Shown: piece by piece, positions 47,105-58,959 of the stretch | How positions within the stretch are numbered: the stretch's first letter is position 1 | Layout of the letters: every line of letters starts with the position of its first letter | Assembly: GCF_002327085.1 (NCBI RefSeq) | Contig: NZ_CP023429.1 | Span: 372,001 to 436,000, forward strand | Length of the DNA: 64,000 bases | Source of the DNA: Neisseria weixii | GTDB taxonomy: Bacteria; Pseudomonadota; Gammaproteobacteria; Burkholderiales; Neisseriaceae | Direction: 5' to 3' | Notes under the pieces: generated by a model | What the model saw: only the letters and a program-made list of their open reading frames with translations | Database searches by the model: none | Told to the model about the DNA's origin: nothing | Made by a program: the position numbers and the translations under genes

Positions 47105-48246
47105 GAGACCTTTGCGAAATACCGGCCGTCCCATCCAAACGGTTACCTGAACAATCAGGTAACCGTTTTTTCATTTTCAGACGTGTTTCCCGTCCGTATT
47201 TCCCCAATCAGCCCCTTTATCGGGTGCACATTGCCCTTTTCAGGCAGCAGCAGGCACACGAAGCCTGCCGGCTGCCTTTGGCAGGTTCAGGCACACCGCT
47301 TTCAAATGGCTTTGCGCCGGTACTTTCCGTAAACCGAAATAACGCGCTCTTTTACAGCCGGATTTCCGGTGCGGCGTACCGAAGGTTTGCCCGGCCGCAC
47401 AGCGCACTTCCGACAGCTGCGTATTGCGCTGTTTCTCCTGCTCCGTTAAAGGTTTGCCCCGCTGTGCCTTACGCATCATGCCGCCGGACAGCCGTTTGCT
47501 TTGCAGATGCTCCCGGTTGGCTTTACTGTCATACCCCTTATCGGCATAGACGGTTGTTCCGGGTGCGGTGCCTTCCGGCAGCGGTTCGAAATGGTTGCAC
47601 TCACGGGCGTCGGCCGGGGTGAATCTGCCCTCTTTCTTCACCCGGCGCGCATCCTTGTCTTTGCCGGGCAGGGTTTCGGCAGTGATGCCGTTTTCATCGG
47701 TTTCGACAGCCTGACGCTGTTTGCCGCCGGCAGTTTGGATGATGGCGGCGTCAATCACTGCTGCCGGGGCTTTCTCTGTTTTTAAGCCTTTTTCGGTCAG
47801 CCGGCGGTTAATCAGTTCGGGAAGCCGGGCTAAGGCGTCATCCTGTGCCGGCCGGTTGCGGAAACGGCAGGGGGTGCTGTGGTCGGGTAAGGCGGGTTTA
47901 TCAAAGCCGCAGAAGAAGCAGAAATCCGGACGGGTAGCCAGACAGCGTTCCGATTCCGGATCGGAAAGGCTGTGCCATTGGCCGGGCAATACGGCTTTGA
48001 GCACGGGCGGCAGCGGATAGGCGGGGCGGCCGCGGTGGCCGCGGATGTAACGGGTCTTTTGCCGGTTGGGCAGTTGTCCGACGGGCTGCCAATCGGGCAG
48101 CCGGTTAATTTTGAGCAACGGGCAGCTGTCGGTATGTTTACCCGTCATGATTCGGGCTTGTTGGTGGAAGAAGCTGCTCATAAAAAAAACTCCTCTGAAT
48201 TCTTTAGGGGAATTTAGGGGAGTTTTGGGGTTTTTGCAAAGGTCTC
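47105..48246 (-). mobile_element. IS5-family insertion sequence (IS1106-like)
   Basis: An element of 1142 bp with ends GAGACCTTTGCGAAA and its complement TTTTTGCAAAGGTCTC. AAGCC stands on both sides, a likely target duplication; joined, the flanks rebuild AAAAAAAGCCGTCTGAAAAG, the left arm of a DUS hairpin terminator for the lysR gene. So it inserted into an uptake sequence. Its ends are shared with MITE-like elements at 2842, 16747, 25284 and 62662. The IS1106 label is from memory. Confidence 0.88.
47240..48181 (-). CDS. IS5-family transposase, probably inactive
   Basis: DDE transposase of 313 residues, one open frame from MSSFFHQQARIMTGKH. First Asp in VIDAAIIQTAGG, second in VYADKGYDS. 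The usual third residue, Glu in a VExxFG context, reads CAAGQTFG here, so Glu appears replaced by Gly. If the alignment is right, the protein is dead although the frame is open. Confidence 0.85.
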   Translation of the reverse strand: MSSFFHQQARIMTGKHTDSCPLLKINRLPDWQPVGQLPNRQKTRYIRGHRGRPAYPLPPVLKAVLPGQWHSLSDPESERCLATRPDFCFFCGFDKPALPDHSTPCRFRNRPAQDDALARLPELINRRLTEKGLKTEKAPAAVIDAAIIQTAGGKQRQAVETDENGITAETLPGKDKDARRVKKEGRFTPADARECNHFEPLPEGTAPGTTVYADKGYDSKANREHLQSKRLSGGMMRKAQRGKPLTEQEKQRNTQLSEVRCAAGQTFGTPHRKSGCKRARYFGLRKVPAQSHLKAVCLNLPKAAGRLRVPAAA

Positions 48247-48281
48247 AAGCCGTCTGAAAAGGAATGCTTTCAGACGGCCTT
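48247..48281. terminator. DUS inverted repeat (right part of split terminator)
   Basis: AAGCCGTCTGAAAAG and CTTTCAGACGGCCTT. Before the IS5 insertion it would have been the lysR terminator; now it lies just before the hsdR promoter region. Confidence 0.8.
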
Positions 48282-48356
48282 GGTTATTGCTGCTTCTATT
48301 AACCTTTAGCTTCATGTTAAGATTACTCAAGTTTTTTTAACCTTACAGCATGTATC

Positions 48357-51316
48357 ATGAACTATACCGAATCTGCGATTGAGCAAAAATTTATCCAAAA
48401 ACTGATTGACTTAAAATATACGCACCGCCCCGATATTAAAGATAAACAAACATTGGAACAAAATTTCCGCGAGAAATTTGAAAAGCTCAACCGCGTGCGT
48501 TTGACCGACAGCGAATTTGAACGCTTGAAGCTGGAAATCATCACCCCTGATGTTTTTGCTGCCGCCAAAATTCTGCGTCAAACCAATACTTTTATTCGTG
48601 AAGATGAGACACCGCTCAATTACACGCTGGTCAATATCAAAGACTGGTGCAAAAACGATTACGAAGTCATCAGCCAACTGCGTATCAATACCGGGAACAG
48701 TCATCACCGTTATGATGTGATTTTGCTGATTAACGGCATTCCTGTGGTGCAGGTTGAACTCAAAACCCTGCAAATCCCGCCGAAAAAAGCCATTGAGCAA
48801 ATCATTGAATACAAAAACGATACAGGCAACGGCTACGGCAACAGCCTGCTGTGTTTTATGCAGCTTTTTATTGTCAGCAATGAAAGCAGTACCTACTATT
48901 TTGCCAACAATCAAAACAAACATTTTGCTTTTGCTGCGGATGAACGCTTTTTGCCTGTGTACCGTTTTGCAGATGAAGCCAACCGTAAAATCAACCATTT
49001 GAGCGATTTTGCCGATAAATTTCTGGAAAAATGTACTTTGGGCAGAATGATCAGCCGTTATATGGTCTTGGTGGCAAGTGAACAGAAACTGTTGGTGATG
49101 CGTCCGTATCAGATTTATGCCGTCAAAGCGATTGTGGACTGTATTCGCGAAAATCGTGGCAACGGCTATATTTGGCATACCACAGGTTCGGGTAAAACAT
49201 TGACTTCATTTAAAGCTTCTACTTTGCTCAAAGATAATCCCGATATTGACAAATGCCTGTTTGTGGTGGATAGAAAAGACCTTGACCGTCAAACCCGGGA
49301 AGAATTTAACCGCTTTCAGCAAGGTTGCGTAGAAGAAAACACCCATACGCATACTTTGGTAAACCGCTTGTTGTCTGATGATTACGCCGATAAAGTGATT
49401 GTAACCACTATTCAGAAATTGGGCTTGGCACTCAAAGAAAATGGGGCATACCGAACCCAATTAGGCAGCCTGAAAAACAAACGTATGGTATTTATTTTTG
49501 ATGAGTGTCACCGCAGTCAGTTTGGTGAAAATCATCAGGCGATTAAAAACTTTTTCCCTAATGCCCAACTGTTTGGATTTACGGGAACGCCGATTTTTGA
49601 AGAAAACGCCAGCTATAAACGCATTGATGGCACTGATGCTTTTTATCAAACCACCGAAGATATTTTTCAACAGCAGCTTCACGCCTACACCATTACCAAC
49701 GCCATTGATGACGGTAATGTATTGAAATTCCACATTGATTATTACAAAGCAGAGGGTAATTCGAGTGTGCCGGTGAATCATCCTGTAACTAAGCAAGCAA
49801 TTGTGGATTCCATTTTAAGCAAACACGATGCTGCCACAGACAGTCGCCGTTTTAATGCCCTTTTTGCTACTGCCTCCATCAATGATGCGGTGGAATATCA
49901 GCGTATCTTTAAACAAACGCAGGCAAAATGGCAGGCGGACAACCCTGATTTTATACCGCTTAATATCGCTTGCGTTTTTTCTCCGCCTGCCGAAGGCAAT
50001 AAAGATATTGCCCAAATTCAGGCAGATCTACCACAGGAAGAGCAGGACAACCAAAGCGATCCGAACGGCAAAAAAGCTGCATTAAAAGCCATTATTGATG
50101 ACTACAACTGGCAATACCACACCAATCACAGCATCAATGAATTTGACTTGTATTATCAGGATATTCAAAAACGAATTAAAGACCATCAGTATCCGACAAA
50201 GATTATCCGCACCAAGACAAAATTGATATCACTATTGTGGTAGATATGCTGCTGACAGGCTTTGACAGTAAATACCTGAACACGCTGTATGTAGATAAAA
50301 ACCTGAAATATCACGGTTTGATTCAGGCATTTTCTCGCACCAACCGTGTTTTGAACTCAGCCAAACCCTATGGCAATATTTTGGATTTTCGTGGACAGCA
50401 AGCACAAGTAGATGAAGCCATCAAACGCTTTTCGGGGCAAGATCAAGAGCGTGCCAAAGAAATCTGGATTGTTGACCCTGCTGAAATCGTGATAGACAAA
50501 CTACAAAATGCAATGACACGACTGCAAAATTTTATGTCTTCACAAAGCTTGGCGTGTGAGCCATCTGAAGCCTACAACTTAAAAGGCGACACGGCACGTG
50601 CTAGTTTTATCAATTTATTCAAGGACATACAACGCTATAAAACTCAGCTTGGGCAATACACCGATTTAAGCGAAAAACAGCAGCAAATCATTGAAAGTAT
50701 TTTGCCGAATGATACTCAACGTGCCTTTAAAGGCGTGTATCTGGATATGGCACAGCAAATCAAATCGCAAATGGCTGGGCAAAAAGCACCGCTTGCACCT
50801 GAATTGGAGCAACTGGATTTTGAATTTGTGCTGTTTTCATCAACGATAATTGATTATGACTACATTATGAAGTTGATTGCCGACAACAGTAGCAAGCCAA
50901 GAAAACAGCAAATGAGCCGTAATCAGCTGGTTGAACTGATTGCTGCCAGCAGCGATTTAATGGAAGAAAAAGATGACATCATTGCCTATATTGACAGCTT
51001 GAAAGTAGGCGAAGCTTTGAGTGAAAAAGAAGTCAAAGCAGGTTATCAGGCATTCAGGCAGGCAAAAAATAATGAAAAACTAACCGCTCTTTCACAAAAA
51101 CACGGCATTGCAGGCGAAGCCCTATCCGCTTTTATTGATGAAATTCTTACCCGAATGATTTTTGACGGCGAAAAACTTACTGACCTGCTCGAACCGTTGG
51201 AGTTAAGCTGGAAAGACCGCCGTGTCAAAGAACTGGCATTGATGGAAGATCTTGTCCCTTTGCTTAAAAATATGGCAAAAGGCAAAGAAATTTCAGGCTT
51301 GAAAGCCTATGAATAA
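48357..51316 (+). CDS. hsdR: Type I restriction endonuclease R subunit, frameshifted
   Basis: Motor and nuclease subunit of a type I restriction system, about 986 residues. N-terminal nuclease domain with HHRYDVILLINGIPVVQVELKT (Asp and ELK of the PD-ExK core), then SF2 helicase motifs: HTTGSGKTLTSFKAS (motif I), FIFDECHRSQFG (motif II) and QAFSRTNRVLN (motif VI). The frame breaks at AAA 50198-50200; one more A joins YPTKDYPHQDKIDITIVVDM to LLTGFDSKYL. Its stop is four bases before three tandem palindromes. First gene of the island hsdR-fic-hsdS-prrC-hsdM. Confidence 0.94.
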
Positions 51317-51319
51317 CAC

Positions 51320-51438
51320 TTTTCTCAAAATAACGGACATGCTTATTTTGAGAAAAGCGATTTTCTCAAAATAACAAACTTCCTTATTTTGAGAAAAAGC
51401 GTTTTCTCAAAATAAGAGCTTGTGTTATTCTAGGAAAA
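51320..51438. promoter_or_regulatory. Three tandem palindromes, 41-bp period, before fic
   Basis: TTTTCTCAAAATAA, nine bases, TTATTTTGAGAAAA: copies at 51320-51356, 51361-51397 and 51402-51438. The first two are perfect, the third has three changes in the right arm. Starts are exactly 41 bases apart, about four helical turns, so bound proteins would lie on one face. The last copy ends 23 bases before fic. The form suggests an operator array; the binder is unknown, with the C-terminal HTH of Fic a candidate. Confidence 0.85.
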
Positions 51439-51461
51439 ACTCAAAGTTTTGAGGCAGTACG

Positions 51462-52600
51462 ATGACATCAACACAAAAAATAGAAAACTTTATCGCTGGG
51501 CAATGGCAAAACCGCTATCAATACAAAAGTTTTGAGCCAACCCATATCAACACCTCTTGGATATGGGAAGAACCCAAAATCAACATGATGCTCGAGCGGG
51601 CAACCAAAGCACTGGGCGAGCTGAATGCCTTTTCTCTGATTGTGCCGGATATAGATCTATTTATTCAGATGCATATTACGAAAGAAGCACAAACATCAAG
51701 CAAAATTGAAGGTACACAAACCCAGCTTGATGAAGCTTTAATGCCAGAAGAACAGATCTTGCCTGAAAAAAGAGACGATTGGCGAGAGGTGCAAAACTAC
51801 ATCAAAGCAATGAACCAAGCCGTAGACAGCTTGAAAAGACTTCCCTTATCCAACCGCTTACTGAAAGAAACACACCATACGCTAATGAGTGGTGTAAGAG
51901 GCAGAGAAAAATTACCGGGGAATTTCGCAGCAGTCAAAACTGGATTGGCGGTTCTAGCCTGATGGATGCGGCATTCATTCCACCACATTATGACAATGTT
52001 GCGGAATTGATGGGGGATTTGGAATTATTTTGGCACAACGATGAAATTTTTGTTCCTCATCTTATCCGTATTGCGATTAGCCATTATCAATTTGAAACAA
52101 TTCACCCGTTTTTAGATGGTAATGGGCGTGTTGGGCGGTTGCTGATTCCATTGTATTTAATCAGTCATAGCGTACTGGAAAAACCTTCTTTCTATATTTC
52201 TGATTTTTTTGAACGCAACCGAGCCAGTTATTACGATGCTTTGATGGCAGTACGTCTGCGTAATGATTTATTACACTGGGTGCTGTTCTTTTTAAACGGC
52301 GTAGAAGAAACAGCCAAAAAAGGCTGCCAGACATTCCGTCAAATTTTGGCATTGCAACAAGAAATGCAGGCAGCAGTAATGACAATGGGCAAGCGGGCAG
52401 AAACAGCGGATAATCTGTTAAAGTTGCTTTATACCCAACCTGTGCAAACGGCACAAAGTATAGAGCAAAGTTTAGGCATATCACCCTCTACGGCAAATAC
52501 ATTACTCAAAGAATTTGAAAAAGCAGGCATCTTACAGGAAATGACGGGTAACAAACGTAGTCGCATGTACGCAATGACACGTTATTTGGATATTTTCTAA
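51462..52600 (+). CDS. Fic family AMP-transferase with HTH, frameshifted
   Basis: Fic protein of about 379 residues, predicted to transfer AMP from ATP to target proteins. Order: N-terminal Fic_N region; inhibitory motif SSKIEG (S79, E83: S/T-x3-E-G), which marks class II self-inhibited enzymes; catalytic HPFLDGNGRVGR (215-226), a full match to the Fic core; C-terminal winged HTH (SIEQSLGISPSTANTLLKEF). The frame breaks at GGGG 51917-51920; one more G gives PGEFRSSQNWIGG. Located inside the type I R-M operon, 22 bases from hsdS. Confidence 0.9.
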
Positions 52601-52621
52601 CCAATTAAAGAGTATAGACAA

Positions 52622-53956
<1,335 letters not shown>

Positions 53957-54004
53957 ACAAGCGGTGAAATTTGGGGAAAAATTTTCAAAAACACAAAAAT
54001 AGCA

Positions 54005-55147
54005 ATGTCTAAGAATAACGAACAAAAAGATGATCCGTTTAAGGATTTAGCCGATTTAAATGATTTGGCAACACGATTGAGAAAACAACAATCCAAATGC
54101 CAGTTGATTTTTGCCCATAACGGCATGGGAAAAACCCGCTTATCAATGGCATTTAAAGATCTTGGCAGGCAGAGCGTTCAACGGGATACTCTGTATTTTA
54201 ATGCATTTACTGAGGATTTGTTCTTTTGGGATAATGATTTGGAAAACGATACTGACCGAGTATTGGTATTAAACGATTCATCCCGCTTTTTTGACGGTAT
54301 TTGGGAGCTGGAACTGGATACTCGAATCCGCCCATTGTTGCAAAAATATGTGGATTTTGATTTTAGAATCAGCAAAGAAAGCCGTAAAGAAAACATAGAG
54401 CGTTGGGAAGTTGCTTTTTTCCGTCCTGAAAATCCTGATGACAATATCAAGGTTTCACGTGGTGAAGAACATATTTTTATTTGGTGTTTTTTCTTGGCAA
54501 TCTTGCAATTGAGCTTGGATAAACAAGAAGGATCGCCATATCAATGGGTCAAATATGTTTATATTGATGACCCGATTTCATCACTGGACGATAATTATGC
54601 GGTATCAGTGGCGCACAATTTAGCTGCGATGCTGAAAAGTTATAAAACAGAAAATTACGATGCAAAAAAAGATATTCAGTTTGTGATTTCAACTCATCAC
54701 GGCTTATTTTTTAATGTATTGTGTAATGAATTGAATAAAGCACCTAGATATTTGTTGTCAAAAAACAATTCTGACCAATACACTTTCCTGAAATTGGAAG
54801 GTGATACTGCTAGCCTGTATCATGTTGCAATGCTGAAAGTATTAAAAGATACATTGGATAATAATGAGCCGATATATCCATATCATTTCAACATTTTACG
54901 AAATATTATGGAGAAAACAGCAAATTTTCACGGTTTTGCAGGGTTTAAAAAATGTATTCAGCTTAAAGATGCTGATTATGAACGCCTGATCCCAGTATTA
55001 AATCACGGAGGTTACTCTGTTTTTGAACCCAAAGAAATGTTGCCTGATAATAAAGAAAAATTTAAAACCGTTTTAAAAACTTTGTTGGAAACTTATCCTT
55101 TTCATTCAGACTTAATACCCAATTCATTTAGAGAAACACACCAATGA
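54005..55147 (+). CDS. prrC: PrrC-type anticodon nuclease
   Basis: Predicted tRNA-cutting suicide nuclease kept silent by the R-M complex and released when phage inhibits it. 380 residues. ATPase half: Walker A FAHNGMGKT (36-44), ABC-like signature VSRGEE (150-155), Walker B/D-loop YVYIDDPISSLDD (184-196), switch His STHH (229-232). Nuclease half: R299-x3-E303 (NILRNIMEK) and H334 (PVLNHGG), matching PrrC R320, E324 and H356 in order and spacing (4 and 31 residues against 4 and 32). Position between hsdS and hsdM agrees with prr loci. Confidence 0.88.
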   Translation: MSKNNEQKDDPFKDLADLNDLATRLRKQQSKCQLIFAHNGMGKTRLSMAFKDLGRQSVQRDTLYFNAFTEDLFFWDNDLENDTDRVLVLNDSSRFFDGIWELELDTRIRPLLQKYVDFDFRISKESRKENIERWEVAFFRPENPDDNIKVSRGEEHIFIWCFFLAILQLSLDKQEGSPYQWVKYVYIDDPISSLDDNYAVSVAHNLAAMLKSYKTENYDAKKDIQFVISTHHGLFFNVLCNELNKAPRYLLSKNNSDQYTFLKLEGDTASLYHVAMLKVLKDTLDNNEPIYPYHFNILRNIMEKTANFHGFAGFKKCIQLKDADYERLIPVLNHGGYSVFEPKEMLPDNKEKFKTVLKTLLETYPFHSDLIPNSFRETHQ

Positions 55148-56757
55148 CCCAAGAACAACTCAACCAATTAGGCAAAACCCTATGGGCAATTGCCGACCAG
55201 CTTCGTGGTGCGATGAATGCCGATGATTTCCGTGACTATATGCTGTCATTTTTATTTTTACGCTACTTATCCGACAATTACGAACTTGCTGCTCAAAAAG
55301 AGCTGGGTAGAGATTATCCAAAGTCTGTCGAAGAAAATGGACGCACGCCGCTTGCCGTGTGGTATGACGAAAATGCCGATTTTGTTGCCGATTTTGAAAA
55401 ACAGATGCGCCGCAAAGTGCATTATGTCATCAAGCCTGAATTTTTATGGGGCAACATTGCTGAGTTGGCACGCATTCAAAGCAATGAACTGCTTGATACT
55501 TTGCAAAAGGGTTTTAAATATATCGAGAATGAATCTTTTGAAAGCACTTTTGGCGGACTGTTTTCCGAAATCAATCTCAATTCGGAAAAACTCGGCAAAA
55601 ATTATGACGAACGAAATACCAAATTAGTTGAAATCGTGAAACGTATTGCCGAGGGTATCAGCGAATTTTCCACTGGCAGCGATACATTGGGCGATGCCTA
55701 TGAATATTTGATTGCTCAATTTGCGTCAGGCTCAGGCAAAAAAGCAGGTGAGTTTTATACGCCGCAGCAGGTTTCCACCATTTTATCCCGCATTGTTACG
55801 CTGGACAGCCAAAACCCAGCCGGCGGCAGCAAAATAAAACTGGATAACGTGCTGGATTTCGCCTGCGGTTCAGGTTCGCTGCTGTTAAATGTACGCCATC
55901 AAATGGCACAAAACAACGGGCATATCGGCAAAATTTACGGGCAGGAAAAAAACATCACCACTTACAATTTGGCTCGCATGAATATGCTGCTGCACGGCGT
56001 AAAAGATACGGAATTTACCATTCACCACGGCGATTCTTTGCTCAATGATTGGGAAATATTGAACGAAACCAATCCTGCCAATAAATTGACCTTTGATGCT
56101 GTGGTTGCCAATCCGCCGTTCAGCTACCGCTGGGAACCCAAGGAAGAGTTAGCAAATGATTTCCGCTTTAAAAATTATGGGCTGGCACCAAAATCAGCAG
56201 CGGATTTTGCTTTTTTACTGCACGGCTTCCACTTTTTAAGCGACAACGGCACCATGGCGATTATCCTGCCGCACGGCGTATTGTTCCGCAGCGGCGCAGA
56301 AGAAAAAATCCGCAAAAAACTGCTCAAAGACGGGCATATTGATACGGTCATCGGGCTGCCTGCCAACCTGTTTTATTCCACAGGCATTCCAGTCTGTATT
56401 TTGGTATTGAAAAAATGCAAAAAAGAAGACGATGTCTTGTTTATCAATGCCGCTGATGCCTTTGAAAAAGGCAAACGGCAAAACCGCTTGAATGATGAAC
56501 ATATTGATAAAATTGTGGATTACTACCAATACCGCAAAGAAGAACAAGGCTACGCCAGACGGGTTCCTATACAGGAAATTGACGAAAACGACGGCAATTT
56601 GAATATTGCCCGTTATGTCAGCAATGTTGCCGCCGAACCTGAAATTGATTTAATCGCCAATCACCAAAACCTAATGACATTGGACGAAAAAATCAAAACA
56701 GCAACCGAAAAACATAATGCGTTTTTGAAGGAATTAGGATTGCCGCTTTTGCCTTGA
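55144..56757 (+). CDS. hsdM: Type I restriction adenine methyltransferase HsdM
   Basis: Modification subunit, 537 residues, making N6-methyladenine with HsdS. N-terminal helical domain (MTQEQLNQLGKTLWAIADQL), SAM motif LDFACGSGSLLLN and catalytic NPPF (VVANPPFSYRW). Its ATG overlaps the prrC stop by four bases, so the two are translationally coupled. Closed by a DUS terminator at 56799-56835, the first uptake sequence in 8.5 kb. Confidence 0.96.
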   Translation: MTQEQLNQLGKTLWAIADQLRGAMNADDFRDYMLSFLFLRYLSDNYELAAQKELGRDYPKSVEENGRTPLAVWYDENADFVADFEKQMRRKVHYVIKPEFLWGNIAELARIQSNELLDTLQKGFKYIENESFESTFGGLFSEINLNSEKLGKNYDERNTKLVEIVKRIAEGISEFSTGSDTLGDAYEYLIAQFASGSGKKAGEFYTPQQVSTILSRIVTLDSQNPAGGSKIKLDNVLDFACGSGSLLLNVRHQMAQNNGHIGKIYGQEKNITTYNLARMNMLLHGVKDTEFTIHHGDSLLNDWEILNETNPANKLTFDAVVANPPFSYRWEPKEELANDFRFKNYGLAPKSAADFAFLLHGFHFLSDNGTMAIILPHGVLFRSGAEEKIRKKLLKDGHIDTVIGLPANLFYSTGIPVCILVLKKCKKEDDVLFINAADAFEKGKRQNRLNDEHIDKIVDYYQYRKEEQGYARRVPIQEIDENDGNLNIARYVSNVAAEPEIDLIANHQNLMTLDEKIKTATEKHNAFLKELGLPLLP

Positions 56758-56798
56758 ATACTTTAAATATGACGTCTGAACGTATATTGCCGAATTAA

Positions 56799-56835
56799 AA
56801 AAGGCCGTCTGAAAGGAAATACTTCAGACGGCCTT
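56799..56835. terminator. DUS inverted-repeat terminator
   Basis: AAAGGCCGTCTGAAAG and CTTCAGACGGCCTT between the convergent hsdM and nhaD-like genes. Confidence 0.88.
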
Positions 56836-56847
56836 GATTATTAACTT

Positions 56848-58265
56848 TTAGAAAATTTCGTACACGAAGAAAATCAGCGTGTGGAGGATAAACAATGGTG
56901 ACAGGATACCGAACGACCACAACATGTAGCCAAAGAAGCTCGGCATTTTCACGCCGCGTTGTTCGGCGATGGCTTTGACCATGAAGTTTGGCGCGTTACC
57001 GATGTAGGTGAGGGCACCCATGAATACCGAACCCATCGAAATCGCGAGCAAGGTGTGGAACAGCGGGCCGGTCATCAGAGATTGCGCGTCGCCGCCGGCC
57101 ATGTTGAAAAACACGAGATAGGTCGGGGCGTTGTCCAAGAAGGCCGATAATAGGCCGGTCATCCAGAAATACATGGTGTTGAGCGGCTCGCCCGCCGCGT
57201 TGTGCACCATCGATACCACGCCGCGCAATGCGCCGTTTTCACTGGCTTTCAAAATCGCCAATACCGGTGCAATGGTAATGAAAATGCCCGCAAACAGTTT
57301 ACCCACTTCGGCAATCGGTTCCCAGTTGAATTCATTACCGGAACGCACTTGTTTCGGTGTGATGAGCAATGAAATCACTGCTAAAGACAGCAGAATCAAA
57401 TCGCGCACCAAGTTTGGCAATAAGTAATGGCTGCCGAAGATTTCAAAGCCGGGATGATCCGGTTTCCAAATGCCCGACATCAAAACGGCACCCACTACGC
57501 CCAACAGCAAAATGAAATTCACTTTACCAAAAATTTGCAGCTTGCTGTCCGGTGAGGGATCATGCGGCACGATTTCGTCATCTTTTAAATACAGGTGGCG
57601 GTCGAGAAAGTAGAACACGGTCAGCAGAATCACTACGCTGATGAGCACCGGCGGCAACATGTGTATGACCGTCCACATAAAGTCAACGCCCTTCAAGAAG
57701 CCCAAGAACAAAGGCGGGTCACCCAATGGGGTCAGGCCGCCGCCGATGTTGGCCACCAAGAAGATAAAGAATACGACCACGTGTACTTTATGTTTGCGGT
57801 TGTCATTGGCTTTCAACAGAGGGCGAATCAGCAGCATGGCTGCGCCGGTGGTACCCATCACTGATGCCAAGGCGGTGCGATGGCGAGCAGGATGGTATTG
57901 AGTTTGGCCGAACCGTGCAAGTTGCCCCATACTAAAATGCCGCCCGAAATGGTGTACAGCGCAAAAAGCAGCAGAATAAACGGAATGTATTCTTCCACCA
58001 TGGCATGTGCCACCACTTGAATACCGGCGGTGAAGCCGAAATAAAGCACGAACGGAACCAAAAAAAGTACCGTCCAAAAAGCGGTGATTTTACCGAAATG
58101 ATGATGCCAAATTTTCGGCATCATTAAAGGACCTAAAGCGATGGAGAGCAGAATGGCTGCGAAGGGCAAACCCCAAAGCAGACTCAGCGAGTCGCCGCTG
58201 AAGTTGGCGGCTTGTGCAAACGCCGGCATCATCAGCATAGGCAGGGAGAAAAGAGGCAGGCGCAT
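56848..58265 (-). CDS. nhaD: NhaD-type sodium:proton antiporter, frameshifted
   Basis: Ion-transporter superfamily membrane protein of about 472 residues. Signal-like N-terminus, then helices through NIGGGLTPLGDPPLFLGFLKG, the NhaD/ArsB signature, and DNAPTYLVFFNMAGG. The frame breaks at G 57877 (one more G needed): joined, the sequence reads LLAIATALASVMGTTGAAML. NhaD exports sodium in exchange for protons in Vibrio; the family also holds relatives of unknown substrate. Confidence 0.85.
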
Positions 58266-58591
58266 ATGTTTCCTTTTTCTTATCGTGGTAAAACTTCAGG
58301 CCGTCTGAACATCACGACACTGCACGTTAAGCTTCAAGCTTGTTGCAAACGATTGTAAAGGAAAATAGTGCCAGAAACTAGACTAAAGTATTAGTGCGAA
58401 TCAAATAAATATACCGAAAATTTTTTGTGAAATTGCCCAATTCTTTTGGCATAGAGAGAAAAATTCTTTAAAACAGCAGTTTAATGAAATGTTAACTATA
58501 TAATAAAATACTATCAGAAAATATTGTTAAATTGCTTTTAACACTTTTTTGCAAGGATTCGACAATAAGGCCGTCGGAGAACAGGCTGATT
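58266..58591. other. AT-rich gap
   Basis: 326 bases without a gene; one uptake sequence near 58300, then AT-rich DNA to the DUF454 gene end. Nothing else seen. Confidence 0.5.
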
Positions 58592-58954
58592 TTATGCTTC
58601 CGGCAAGCGAATCATCCAGATGGCCACGCAGACGCAAAAGGTGGAAGAAGCCGCGCCTATCCACCAGCGTTCAGGAAACTGCCAAAATAAAAACAGACAG
58701 GAAAACGTCATCATACCCACGGCCAATATTTTTGCTTTACGCGGCACTGCGCGGTTGCGCTCCCAGTTTTGTACCATCGGGCCGAAATAGCGATGCTGGT
58801 GCAGCCAGCGGTGAAAGCGCGGAGAGGCTTTTGCCCAGCACGCCGCCGCCAGTAAGACAAAAGGCGTGGTCGGCAAAACGGGCAGAAAAATACCGAGCAC
58901 GCCCAAGGCCAAAGCCAGTGCGCCGCAAAGCCAATAAATATAACGGATGATCAT
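58592..58954 (-). CDS. ybaN: DUF454 (YbaN) family membrane protein
   Basis: Small inner-membrane protein of 120 residues. LGVLGIFLPVLPTTPFVLLAAACWAKASPRFHRWL is the DUF454 signature (LPTTPF, then SPRFHRWL). Three to four hydrophobic segments. Function unknown. Six bases downstream of the DUF1415 gene on the same strand, likely cotranscribed. Confidence 0.92.
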   Translation of the reverse strand: MIIRYIYWLCGALALALGVLGIFLPVLPTTPFVLLAAACWAKASPRFHRWLHQHRYFGPMVQNWERNRAVPRKAKILAVGMMTFSCLFLFWQFPERWWIGAASSTFCVCVAIWMIRLPEA

Positions 58955-58959
58955 GAGGT

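Noticed and set aside
51320..51438. Possible short CRISPR array (regular repeats with different spacers)
   Set aside because: Repeats are palindromic units of 37 bases with 4-base gaps, only three copies, and the 9-base inner spacers are far too short; no cas genes nearby. An operator array fits better.
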